Shown piece by piece: positions 1-6,844 of a stretch of 16,806 nucleotides of DNA; the first letter of the stretch is position 1, and every line of letters begins with the position of its first letter. Source of the stretch: Roseiarcus sp043784465 (GTDB lineage: Bacteria; Pseudomonadota; Alphaproteobacteria; Rhizobiales; Beijerinckiaceae); contig JAYVYJ010000165.1 of NCBI GenBank assembly GCA_043784465.1, positions 1 through 16,806 on the forward strand, read 5' to 3'. Under the pieces are notes generated by a model. The model ran no database searches. It had not been told where the DNA came from and saw only the letters and a list, made by a program, of their open reading frames with translations. The position numbers and the translations under genes were made by a program.

Positions 1-1099
1 CGAGCGTTCGGGCAAGCCATTTCTTTCTGTGGTTCCTGGAGCTGAGATAGCCCGGAGTCGAGTGCGGGCGCGCGTGATTGTAGTTGGTCATCCACGTTAT
101 CATTTCGTCACACGCCGCGCGGTGCGTTCCGAAACCATGGCGGTGAAGGCTTTAAGATTTGAGCGAGCCGGACAGGCTCTCGGCGACGGCGTTGTCCCCG
201 CCATCGCCCTCCCGGCGCTCTGATGGCTCATGGAGGCTTGCATCGCAAAGGCCGGGAGCTGCCCGGCTTAGGCGACGCTGGCGTCTTGGCTGCCGGGATC
301 GGAGTGGAAGATCAGTTCCGGCCCGGCCTGCGGCGGAATTAGGCCATGCGCAGCGAATCTACGGCCAGTTGCGCGCCCCTGTGTTCCGCCATGGCGAAGC
401 CGACCACCTGCCGGTTGAACAGGTCGATGACCGTCGCCAGGTACCGCCAGCCCCCGGCGGTTCTGACGTAGGTTATGTCTCCCCCTGAAGCCGGGTTGGG
501 GCCTGTGTCGCGAACTCCCGGTTCAGCAGGTTCCGAGCGATGGGCAGATCGCGACGAATGTCCGGGGCGACTTTCAAGCGGCGGCGCGAACGTACAAGAA
601 TATCGTTGCTTTCCATGGCCTTGCCAACCCACAGACCTTCTGTGCGCAGCCTACCTGACCATGCGCGGCCAGCCGTAGTTTTGTTCGCCAGCCGCGAACG
701 CGGCGCGGATATGGGTCGCCAGCGCCAGATCGGACACGCGTTTGCCAGCCGCCGCGACAGGCGGCCGGACCGCCGCGTTCGCGACGCCGGAAGCCGCTCG
801 CCGACACCTCCCGTTCGCGGCACGGTTCGGCGACCGGCCAAACCTGCTTCCGCCGTTCGATGAAGGCGCGTCTCACCGCGATCCCCTCGCAAAATTCGCC
901 GCCGCTTTTTCAGGATGTCGCGCTCCCTCCGCGTGCGCGCCAACTCCGCCTTCCGCCGGCCGATCTCCATCGGCTCCTCGCCAGCGGCCTTCACGCGGGC
1001 GCCCTCCGACAAGCGACCCGCCGCATCCGACTTCGCCTCGTTGTGCAGCGTATGGCCCGATGTCTCCAGCGAAGCGATGACTTCAGATTGTCGTTGCAT
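1..1099 (-). pseudogene. Degenerate IS3-family transposase (orfA + orfB), left part of the element cut by the window edge
   Basis: Read on the minus strand, this is an IS3-type two-frame transposase broken by several frameshifts. OrfA starts at the ATG at 1099-1097 behind a good AAGGAG ribosome site and keeps the coiled-coil end (ELARTRRERDILKK). The frame then shifts to AAANFARG. OrfB pieces lie in different frames: AFIERRKQVWPV near 865-830, then SRRRLKVAPDIRRDLPIARNLL near 570-500. The DDE integrase core follows. The first Asp is in GDITYVRTAGGWRYLATVID (about 490-430), the second in HSDPGSQ (306-286), and the Glu in DNAVAES (196-176). The C-terminal NYNHARPHSTPGYLSS lies at about 90-35. 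All catalytic residues are still legible, but no single frame joins them, so the element should be unable to move by itself unless the shifts are sequencing errors. Terminal inverted repeats could not be identified; the far end is outside the window. Confidence 0.85.
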
Positions 1100-1343
1100 G
1101 GCGAGAGTCTCCTTACGTTGGGATACGATGCCACCGGCCTTGAGAGACGCTCGATCGGGGCAAGGGCGAATCAGAACGTGATATTTCGCTAAGTCGGTGC
1201 ATAAAGGCTTTTTGTGACATGTAGAAAGAAATATTCCTTCATTTTTTTTGTGCCAAATATCAATATTAACTTGGAACATTGTTGCAATGTATCGATTTTA
1301 GTTAAGTAGCCAACAGGCCGCAATTAGCCCAGGGAGTCAGTAG
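1100..1343. other. AT-rich intergenic stretch upstream of the Met-rich protein gene
   Basis: Between the IS3 remnant and the gene at 1344 the base composition drops clearly below the surroundings, with a long T run at about 1242-1250. It presumably holds the promoter of the downstream small gene and the outer end of the IS element. No unambiguous -35/-10 pair could be chosen. The one distinctive element is the perfect inverted repeat at 1276-1290. Confidence 0.5.
1276..1290. promoter_or_regulatory. Perfect inverted repeat, possible operator
   Basis: ACATTG-TTG-CAATGT is a perfect 6-bp inverted repeat with a 3-bp spacer. It ends about 54 bases before the start codon of the Met-rich protein gene, where a dimeric regulator could bind. 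No regulator is assigned; this is inferred from symmetry and position only. Confidence 0.35.
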
Positions 1344-1592
1344 ATGTTAAAATCCACAATCGCATTCGGCTTTGTTTTCGCCGCTTTCGCGTTCGTTCCC
1401 GCCCGTGCGGCCGATACGATGATGTGCGATGAGGCTGGCATGAGCAAAATGCAAACCGGCGTCATGGGCATGACCGACGCAAATAAGAAAGACATGGCCA
1501 TGAAGGAAATGACCATGGCCAAGGAGAGCATGACCAACAAAGACGATAAGGGATGCATGATGCACATGCAGAAAATTCAAGGGATGATGTAA
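1344..1592 (+). CDS. Small exported methionine-rich protein
   Basis: This 82-residue protein begins with a clear Sec signal peptide (Lys at 3, hydrophobic stretch at about 5-18, likely cleavage after PARA at residue 22). That leaves a mature peptide of about 60 residues, of which 16 are Met, often in MxM or MM pairs (MMCDE, GVMGM, DMAMKEMTM, CMMHM). There are two Cys, one His and many Lys/Asp. The start is supported by a GGGAG site about 8 bases upstream. The composition resembles periplasmic Met-rich proteins that bind Cu(I) or Ag(I), or act as oxidisable Met sinks. A metal role is inference; no named family was recognised. It stands alone: the IS3 remnant lies upstream and a convergent kinase gene downstream. 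Its codon use is AT-richer than the rest of the window, which could reflect acquisition with the neighbouring mobile DNA. Confidence 0.8.
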   Translation: MLKSTIAFGFVFAAFAFVPARAADTMMCDEAGMSKMQTGVMGMTDANKKDMAMKEMTMAKESMTNKDDKGCMMHMQKIQGMM

Positions 1593-1660
1593 TTCCAACT
1601 AAATTGCGCCGTTCAGAATGCACTTTGTCCGGCGCAGATTGGAATTGAAATTAGCAGTTT

Positions 1661-1698
1661 GATACGAACATGGCGGCAAATCCTGCTATGTTCGTATC
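1661..1698. terminator. Perfect 11-bp stem-loop between convergent genes
   Basis: GATACGAACAT (1661-1671) and ATGTTCGTATC (1688-1698) are exact reverse complements separated by 16 bases. The structure lies in the gap between the stop of the Met-rich gene (1592) and the stop of the convergent kinase gene (1714), where a bidirectional terminator is expected. No T-run follows on the plus strand, so it could instead be a protein-binding palindrome. Confidence 0.5.
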
Positions 1699-1713
1699 TC
1701 AGTTCGGATATTG

Positions 1714-3666
1714 CTACCCGGGCGTAAGTCCCTTATCTTCGAGGGTGAGGCTAAGAATTTTCGCACCCAATGTGTCGAGTGCGAACGGTTTGTCGACGAC
1801 ATTGATACTCTCGTGCCAGCTTTTGCTTAGGATGACGTTGCCTTCGTATCCCGTGACAAACAGAACTTTGAGTTCGGGGCGCAACTTGCGTCCGAGTTCC
1901 GACAGCTGCCATCCGTTCATGCCCGACATTCCCACATCCGTGATGAGCAGATCTATAGTGGGAACGGCGCGTAAAACCTGTAAGGCCGCGTCTGCGTCGG
2001 CCGCTTCAATAAAGGCGTAGCCGAGCTCCGTCACGACCTCGCCAATCATCAGCCGTACCGCGGATTCGTCGTCAACGATCAAGACCGTCTGACCCGCTTG
2101 CGCGCGTCTAGCGACAGTGATCGCCTTCGGGATCGGGATCGAAACCGGGTTGATCGCGCGCGGGAAATACAGCGTGATCGTCGTGCCGTGACCAAGTTCG
2201 CTGACGATCGCCACATGGCCATGCGACTGCTTGGCGAAGCCGTAAATCATCGACAGTCCCAGCCCGGTTCCTTGGCCGATCGTCTTGGTCGTGAAGAACG
2301 GATCAAACGCGCGATCGAGGACCGCTGGCGACATGCCCATCCCGGTATCGCTGACGATGATCGCCACATATTTTCCAGCACTGAGTTCCAACGGTCGAAA
2401 TCGGTCTCCGTCTTCAAACGTCACGTTGCGCGTCTCAATTTTCAGCTGGCCACCGTCAGGCATCGCATCGCGCGCGTTGATGGCGAGGTTCAGCAGGGCA
2501 TTTTCAAGCTGGCTCGCATCCACCTCGACCGCCCAAAGATCGGGGCTGAACGTCTGGGTCAGGCCAATCTCGGCGCCCAGCGCCTGGCGCAGCAGATCGT
2601 CCACGCGCTCCGTCAGCAAGTTGACGTCGATCGTCTCGACCTTCAACGCTTGCTGCCGCGAGAAGGCCATCAGGCGTTTGACGAGACTGGCCGCGCGATC
2701 GCCACATTGGCGTGCGGCCTCGACGAAGCGGTCGATGTCGTCATAGCGTCGCGCCGCCAAGCGCCGCTGAATTGTTTCGAGGCCGCCGATGACGCCGGTC
2801 AGCATGTTGTTGAAGTCGTGGGCGATGCCCCCGGTCAGCTGGCCTACCGCCTCCATTTTCTGCGATTGGCGGAGGCTCGCTTCGAGCACTTGCAGATCTT
2901 CAGCTTGGGCACGTTGTTCGGTGACGTCGCGGCCTACGCAGTGGAACACTTCGTCGTCGGCGGTGATCGCCCAGGCGATCCACCGTGTCCCACCGTCCTT
3001 ACAACGGTACCGATTCTGCAATTCTTCGACTTTCTCGCCGCTCGCCTTGCGCCGTGCCCATTCCAGCGACCGCGCGGCGTCGTCGGCATGAACATATTCG
3101 GCGTAAGAGCGTCCGATCAGATCTTCCGGCCTCCAGCCCAGCAGCGTTGTCCACGCGGGATTGACTTCGAGAATAGTGGAATCATAGGCCGCCCTGGCGA
3201 AGAGCATGGGGCTGGTGCACCACAGCCGCTCGCGCTCGGTGGAGCGCTGCGCCAGCTCGGCCGCTTGCGCTCGCTCTATCGTAACGTCGCGTGCGTAACC
3301 GTAGATCAGCCCATCCTCCGCCGACGTACGCCAGGCGAGCAGTCGCCAGGAACCATCCTTATGGCGATAGCGATTTTCGAAGCCGTTGACGTCGACGCCC
3401 GTCGCAGCCGAAACGATCGCCCGGGAGGTTGATTTAACGTCGTCTTCGATCACGAAGTCGCGAAAACTATGTCCGACCACTTCGGACACGTCGTGGCCGA
3501 GAACCCGTTCCCATGCCGGACTGACTTCACGAAATATCCCATCCTCGTCGGCCACGACGAGGATATCGAGCGAGTTTCGCCACACGCGGTTCCGATCGGC
3601 CGTACGCTTCGCCAAAAGGTCGATGCGAGCCTTCTGTTCCGTTGCGGCGCGATCGTCGTCGCTCAT
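1714..3666 (-). CDS. PAS-PAS hybrid sensor histidine kinase with C-terminal receiver
   Basis: This 650-residue protein has no membrane segment, so it is probably a cytoplasmic sensor. It carries a PAS domain at about 30-130 (VVADEDGIFREVSPAWERVLG) and a second at about 150-255 (ILEVNPAWTTLLGW), each ending in a PAC-like GYARDVT/GRDVTE. A HisKA domain has the H-box GGIAHDFNN (phospho-acceptor His283). The HATPase has its N-box at LAINARD (Asn397), G1 at VSDTGMG (Asp440), an F-box DPFFTT and G2 GQGTGLGL. The receiver domain (about 527-642) has acidic DD532-533, phospho-acceptor Asp577 (ITDVGMSG), Thr605 and Lys626 (DKPF). All catalytic positions look intact. I chose the ATG at 3666 over an in-frame TTG at 3687 because the first few residues of the longer form add nothing; neither start has a strong ribosome site. 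The signal and output are unknown: no response regulator or DNA-binding partner lies next to it. Confidence 0.9.
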   Translation of the reverse strand: MSDDDRAATEQKARIDLLAKRTADRNRVWRNSLDILVVADEDGIFREVSPAWERVLGHDVSEVVGHSFRDFVIEDDVKSTSRAIVSAATGVDVNGFENRYRHKDGSWRLLAWRTSAEDGLIYGYARDVTIERAQAAELAQRSTERERLWCTSPMLFARAAYDSTILEVNPAWTTLLGWRPEDLIGRSYAEYVHADDAARSLEWARRKASGEKVEELQNRYRCKDGGTRWIAWAITADDEVFHCVGRDVTEQRAQAEDLQVLEASLRQSQKMEAVGQLTGGIAHDFNNMLTGVIGGLETIQRRLAARRYDDIDRFVEAARQCGDRAASLVKRLMAFSRQQALKVETIDVNLLTERVDDLLRQALGAEIGLTQTFSPDLWAVEVDASQLENALLNLAINARDAMPDGGQLKIETRNVTFEDGDRFRPLELSAGKYVAIIVSDTGMGMSPAVLDRAFDPFFTTKTIGQGTGLGLSMIYGFAKQSHGHVAIVSELGHGTTITLYFPRAINPVSIPIPKAITVARRAQAGQTVLIVDDESAVRLMIGEVVTELGYAFIEAADADAALQVLRAVPTIDLLITDVGMSGMNGWQLSELGRKLRPELKVLFVTGYEGNVILSKSWHESINVVDKPFALDTLGAKILSLTLEDKGLTPG

Positions 3667-4287
3667 CTGAATGCCCTGGTGCACCAAACTGCAAAGGCTC
3701 GGCTTACCAAGACCGATGCCTGACTATTCAATTCCTGTATATGGACACTTGGCCGTCCTCGCGCTCGCCCGGAGACGGGCGGCGAGCCGAGACGCATTTT
3801 CCCCTTCCCTTTTTAGGGAAACGCTATTCGCCATTTAAGCGGAAGCCGCTTGCGCGCGCCAGAGGCCACGGCTCGCAGAAAACGGCGAGCGGCTGCTGCG
3901 TAAGGGTATGCGTAATGGAGGGAAGCTCAACAGAGCGGAGATGGCTCTTTGCGGGCTGCGTTTACGAGAGCCAGCCCGTGCCCTCTTAACGCGGGACATG
4001 CGCGCGTTCCGCGTCCCTAACGGGTTTGCGTCCGATAACCGGGCGGATGCGGCGCCGGCTATGCGCGGGTCGCCCTGGGGCTGGGCGTGGCTTTGTTCGA
4101 CCGCAGCGGATCCGTGCTCGATGGCGGGCGGGCGCGGCGACGGAGGTCAACGCCGCGCCGCTTGGGCCGAACCGCCCGGAGGGACGGGCGCGCCCGCCAT
4201 CGGCAACGTCAAATACCGGAAGGAATCGGGCCTGTTCATACAGAGAACCGAAAGGGGGACGCCGTTGACGCGGGGTTTTTCGCCAGA
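3667..4287. other. About 620 bases without a convincing gene; several stem-loops
   Basis: Three overlapping plus-strand frames here stay open but have no ribosome site, low-complexity Arg/Gly/Pro composition and no recognisable domain, so I do not call them genes. The strand carries stem-loops. TTCCCT-TTTT-AGGGAA is at 3805-3820. Two overlapping, mutually exclusive 7-bp stems lie at 3942-3948/3967-3973 (TGGCTCT/AGAGCCA) and 3952-3958/3972-3978 (CGGGCTG/CAGCCCG). The stretch lies upstream of the kinase gene (its promoter should be near 3670-3760) and downstream of the MfnB-FolB gene. Confidence 0.55.
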
Positions 4288-4392
4288 CGTTCGCGCTTAC
4301 GCGAACTTTTGATTGAAAAGAGCGTCCGCGCTCACGCGAACTCTTGATTGAGAAGAGCGTTCGCGCTCACGCGGCCGTTTGGTTGAAACCAT
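4288..4392. repeat. Three tandem copies of a 35-bp repeat
   Basis: Units start at 4288, 4323 and 4358, exactly 35 bp apart. The first half of copy 1 is a hairpin, GTTCGCG-CTTA-CGCGAAC. The second half (about CTTTTGATTGAAAAG) is also self-complementary in copy 1. Copies differ at a few positions, and copy 3 diverges in its second part (CGCGGCC, GTTTGGTTGAAAC). The last copy abuts the 3' end of the mfnB-folB gene. The repeat could act as a transcription stop (hairpin followed by T-rich sequence on the plus strand) or as a protein-binding array; the function is not known. Confidence 0.8.
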
Positions 4393-4408
4393 ACTGACGG
4401 CTGAAAAG

Positions 4409-5539
4409 TCAGCGTGGCGTCGGCGCCGGCATGACGGGGGGGGCGGTGCGGCGGCGCAAGATCTTCACGCCGACCGCGCCCGGTATCACGTCGAGCTTGC
4501 GCGCCTCCACCCGCACGGCGCAGACGCGCGAATGAGACAGCACGATCGCCGCCACCGCTTCGGCGACTCCCTCGACGAAAGCATGGTGGCCCTGCGCCGT
4601 CACGAGGCGAATCGCGTCCAAGATCACGTCGTACGAGAAAATCGCGCGCAGGTCGTGGGGGTCGCCGGCGCGGTGGATCCACGCCTCCACGTCGAAGGCG
4701 ACGCGCTGCCGGCGCCCGCGCTCGAAACCATAGGCGCCGATCTCGGCGTCCACCACGAAGTCGCGCACGAAAATGCGGTCGAGATCGGTCACTGGTTCTT
4801 CCGCGTCGACGAGGCCGAGGCCCAGATGGCGCAGGTCCGTCTCGGGCGCGAAGGCGCGGGATGCGCGCACGTTGGGAATGAGGTCGCGCACCAGCGCCAG
4901 CGCCTGAGGATCGATCCGCGTGGCGCGCACGCGTCCCGGGCAAAGCGCGCCGCGAAAGCCGAGCGCGTCGGCGCCGGTCAGCAGCAGGCGGGGGATGTCG
5001 GGCGGCTCCAGCGAACCCGCCAGACCAGCTGTGAGGCCCAGCGCCCGCGCCGCCGCACAAAAGGCTCGTAGCGCCGCCACGTCGAGATAATCGATCAACC
5101 GTGCCGCGCCCTTGGCGCGGGTGTCGAGCATCGCGCCCGAGAAGCCGAGCGCGCGGAGGCGCGGCAAAAGCCCGAAATCGGGGGCCTCGTCTGCGAACAG
5201 CATGCCGATCAGGGGCCCTCCGCGCGCGAGTGCGGCGAGGGTCTCGTCCTGCGATTCGAGCAGGGGGCCGTCGACGGCCAGCTTCAGCATGTCCACGCCC
5301 AACGCGCGGAAGCCTTGGGCGCGGGCGGTCAGCGAAGCGGCGTCGTAGGGGGGATCGCCCAGCGACGCGCTGGTCGCGGCCCGCCCGCCCACCACGCGCA
5401 CGCCGGCCTCGACGACTTGCGGCGAGGCGGCGGCGATGGCGCCTCGCGTCGGGTCGGTGAAATCGACGATGTCGGCCCCGCCGGCGGCGGCGAGCGCGGC
5501 TTCTTCGGCGTCGGCGACGCTGGCCAGCATCAGGGTCAT
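4409..5539 (-). CDS. Fusion of (5-formylfuran-3-yl)methyl phosphate synthase (MfnB) and dihydroneopterin aldolase (FolB) domains
   Basis: Of the 376 residues, about 1-235 are a DUF556/MfnB TIM barrel. MfnB condenses two glyceraldehyde-3-phosphates into the furan precursor of methanofuran. Residues about 253-362 are a FolB-type dihydroneopterin aldolase domain used in pterin (folate or tetrahydromethanopterin) synthesis. MfnB landmarks are GADIVDFTDPTRGA (21-34), Lys87 in DMLKLAV, DTRAK (Lys143), AGLAGSL and GFRGALC. FolB landmarks are EIGAYGFERGRRQ, FSYDVI (Tyr303), FVEGVAE (Glu323) and RKLDVIPGA (Lys348). Such proteins belong to the C1-transfer cofactor set of methylotrophs that oxidise formaldehyde through H4MPT. 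The lysine usual in the first motif (DVKNP in the archaeal enzyme) is Thr28 here. I chose the start at 5539 because MfnB proteins begin M-x-L-x-L-A-S-V and a GGAG lies just upstream; a start at 5587 would add 16 unconserved residues. Transcribed alone, divergent from the pseudogene at 5623. Confidence 0.85.
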   Translation of the reverse strand: MTLMLASVADAEEAALAAAGGADIVDFTDPTRGAIAAASPQVVEAGVRVVGGRAATSASLGDPPYDAASLTARAQGFRALGVDMLKLAVDGPLLESQDETLAALARGGPLIGMLFADEAPDFGLLPRLRALGFSGAMLDTRAKGAARLIDYLDVAALRAFCAAARALGLTAGLAGSLEPPDIPRLLLTGADALGFRGALCPGRVRATRIDPQALALVRDLIPNVRASRAFAPETDLRHLGLGLVDAEEPVTDLDRIFVRDFVVDAEIGAYGFERGRRQRVAFDVEAWIHRAGDPHDLRAIFSYDVILDAIRLVTAQGHHAFVEGVAEAVAAIVLSHSRVCAVRVEARKLDVIPGAVGVKILRRRTAPPVMPAPTPR

Positions 5540-5622
5540 GTCATGCTCCGCCGCAGAGGCTCCGCTTGGGCTTGGGAGCGCCGGCAAGTCGCCTTATCTA
5601 CCGAGGGGCGGACGAAACACCT

Positions 5623-6218
5623 ATGCGAAAATTAAGACGCCTGATCGGTCTTGCCTGTTTGTTAGCCGCCGCGCCGGGCGCGCGGGCGGCGCCGGGGAGC
5701 GATCCCAACTGGCCGCACGGTCAAGCCAAAGTCGGCGATTTTCCGCTCGCCTCCGGGGGGGACGGGCCAGTCCTTGAAAGCGGGGCGGACGCGGGGCGCA
5801 GGGACTTGGAGAGGGCGGCGCTGGTCGCGAAGATGGCGCAGCGGCGCTCGCCGTCGGTGGAGGTGGAGCGGGGCGTCCTGAGGTTCGCCGCCGCACCGGA
5901 GGGCAAGCCCAAACGGGTGCAGGCGTTCGGCGTCGCCGTCGACGATCTCGTGCGCCAGCGGGCGGAAATCGTGCAGGCCCTGAACGCTAGGGTCGGAGGC
6001 GCCATGACATGGCCGATCGCATCCGCGCCGAAAACGAAAATGCGCATAAGGAGGTCGCCCCGGCGCCAAGCCCTACGAGGCGGCGTCGCAGAAGCTGCTA
6101 TGGGGTTTGGGCGTTTTGATAAGCGCCGCCGCAAGGCGAGCCTTGTCCGCCAGGCGCCGCAGGCCATCGCGGCGCGCATCGGCGAGATCGTCAGGACGGT
6201 CAGCGCCGCACTTTTAAG
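5623..6218 (+). pseudogene. Frameshifted gene for a conserved exported alphaproteobacterial protein
   Basis: It starts with a normal signal peptide (MRKLRRLIGLACLLAAAPGARA), followed by DPNWPHGQAKV. The latter resembles the DPxWPCxQxKV opening of exported proteins of unknown function in Hyphomicrobiales, with the Cys replaced by His. Family-like segments continue in frame (ERAALVAKMAQRRSP, DDLVRQRAEIVQALN) to about 6000. Sense then moves to a second frame for DMADRIRAENENAHKEV (6009-6059), to a third for PYEAASQKLLWGLGV (6071-6115), and back to the first for FDKRRRKASLVRQAPQAIAA (6115-6174). At least three frame changes within 120 bases mean the protein is not made intact, unless these are sequencing errors. 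The original frame stays open, so a formal 200-residue translation exists but would be scrambled in the middle. The family identification is from memory of similar proteins and is moderate. Confidence 0.65.
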
Positions 6219-6239
6219 CGTTCGACATTTCGCACCTAA

Positions 6240-6284
6240 CCGTCATGGCCGGGCTTTTTGCCTGGCCGGGCCGGGCCGTGACGG
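6240..6284. terminator. GC-rich stem-loop between converging genes
   Basis: CCGTCATGGCC (6240-6250) pairs with GGCCGTGACGG (6274-6284) with one G-T wobble. A competing inner hairpin, GGCCGGGC-TTTTT-GCCTGGCC (6247-6267), lies inside it. It is between the end of the plus-strand pseudogene and the end of the minus-strand CXXCW gene, so it may terminate both. The left arm, CGTCATGGCCGGGCTT, is the same sequence that opens the large inverted repeat at 14907, so it is probably a partial copy of that repeat family. Confidence 0.55.
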
Positions 6285-6316
6285 CGGCTAGTTCCGCGCG
6301 GCGGGGGTAAACACGT

Positions 6317-6844
6317 TCACGGACGCGGCTCGGCCTCGCGCGGCTCCAGCGGAAGACCCGCCTCGCGCCAGCCCTCGACGCCGTCGGGGTACCAATCGAC
6401 CTGCTTAAATCCCAGCGCAAGCGCGCGTCGCGCCGCGTTCCACGACATCCAGCAGGCGCGCTGGCAGTAGAACACCAGCGCACGCTCCCCCGCCTTGTGA
6501 AGCCCGGCGACCAGATAATCCTGCGTGGCGGGCGCAAGCTCGCCGTAGCCGGTGTCGGGCAACCAGAGACTGCCGGGAATGTCGGTGCGCGGCTGCGGGC
6601 GCCAGACGACGTCCGCCGGCAGGTTCTTGGGGCGCGGCGGCTGCGGCAGCACGTCGATGAAAGCGGCGGATTTCGCCTCCCACAGCGCGCGCGCCTGCTC
6701 CGTCGTCAGCACCGTCGCGCCCTTCAGAGTCGCGGGCGTCTCGGCGCGATAGGAGTCGGTGCGATAGACGTCGGGCTCTTCGGGCGGTGCGGCCAGCGCC
6801 ACGCCGCCCGTCAGCAAAAACAGGAGGGCGAGTCGGGTTCTCAC
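6317..6844 (-). CDS. PQQ-dependent catabolism-associated CXXCW-motif protein (rhodanese-like, exported)
   Basis: This 175-residue protein has a signal peptide (MRTRLALLFLLTGGVALA) and a rhodanese-like fold. The hallmark is VFYCQRACWMSWNAARRA, with Cys127 and Cys131 followed by Trp132, as in the PQQ-associated 'CXXCW' family encoded next to quinoprotein alcohol dehydrogenases. Upstream parts typical of the family are VLTTEQARAL, AAFIDVLPQPPRP, IPGSLWLPDTGYGEL and, after the Cys motif, LGFKQVDWYPDGVEGW. The biochemical role is not established; a redox or sulfur-carrier function in the periplasm is plausible. The frame is complete and all family motifs look intact. It overlaps the end of the broken gene upstream by four bases (ATGA-like, 6841-6844), which suggests it was once translationally coupled to the quinoprotein-associated binding protein. 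No PQQ dehydrogenase gene is in the window. Confidence 0.85.
   Translation of the reverse strand: MRTRLALLFLLTGGVALAAPPEEPDVYRTDSYRAETPATLKGATVLTTEQARALWEAKSAAFIDVLPQPPRPKNLPADVVWRPQPRTDIPGSLWLPDTGYGELAPATQDYLVAGLHKAGERALVFYCQRACWMSWNAARRALALGFKQVDWYPDGVEGWREAGLPLEPREAEPRP

Noticed and set aside
2098..3432. 444-residue open frame on the plus strand
   Set aside because: It is antisense to the histidine kinase, whose domains are unmistakable. The frame is His/Arg/Asp-rich with no domain or ribosome site.
3908..4347. Overlapping plus-strand frames, one containing a Nudix-like phrase (GVALFDRSGSVLDGGR)
   Set aside because: Only a short resemblance to RppH-type Nudix proteins. No Nudix box (GX5EX7REUXEEXGU) is visible in any frame, and composition is low-complexity. 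At most a worn remnant.
4288..4392. CRISPR array candidate
   Set aside because: Units are directly adjacent at a 35-bp period with no unique spacers and no cas genes nearby. It is a plain tandem repeat.
4332..5060. 242-residue minus frame ending in the 35-bp repeats
   Set aside because: Out-of-frame shadow of mfnB-folB: Arg/Ala/Gly-rich with no conserved segment.
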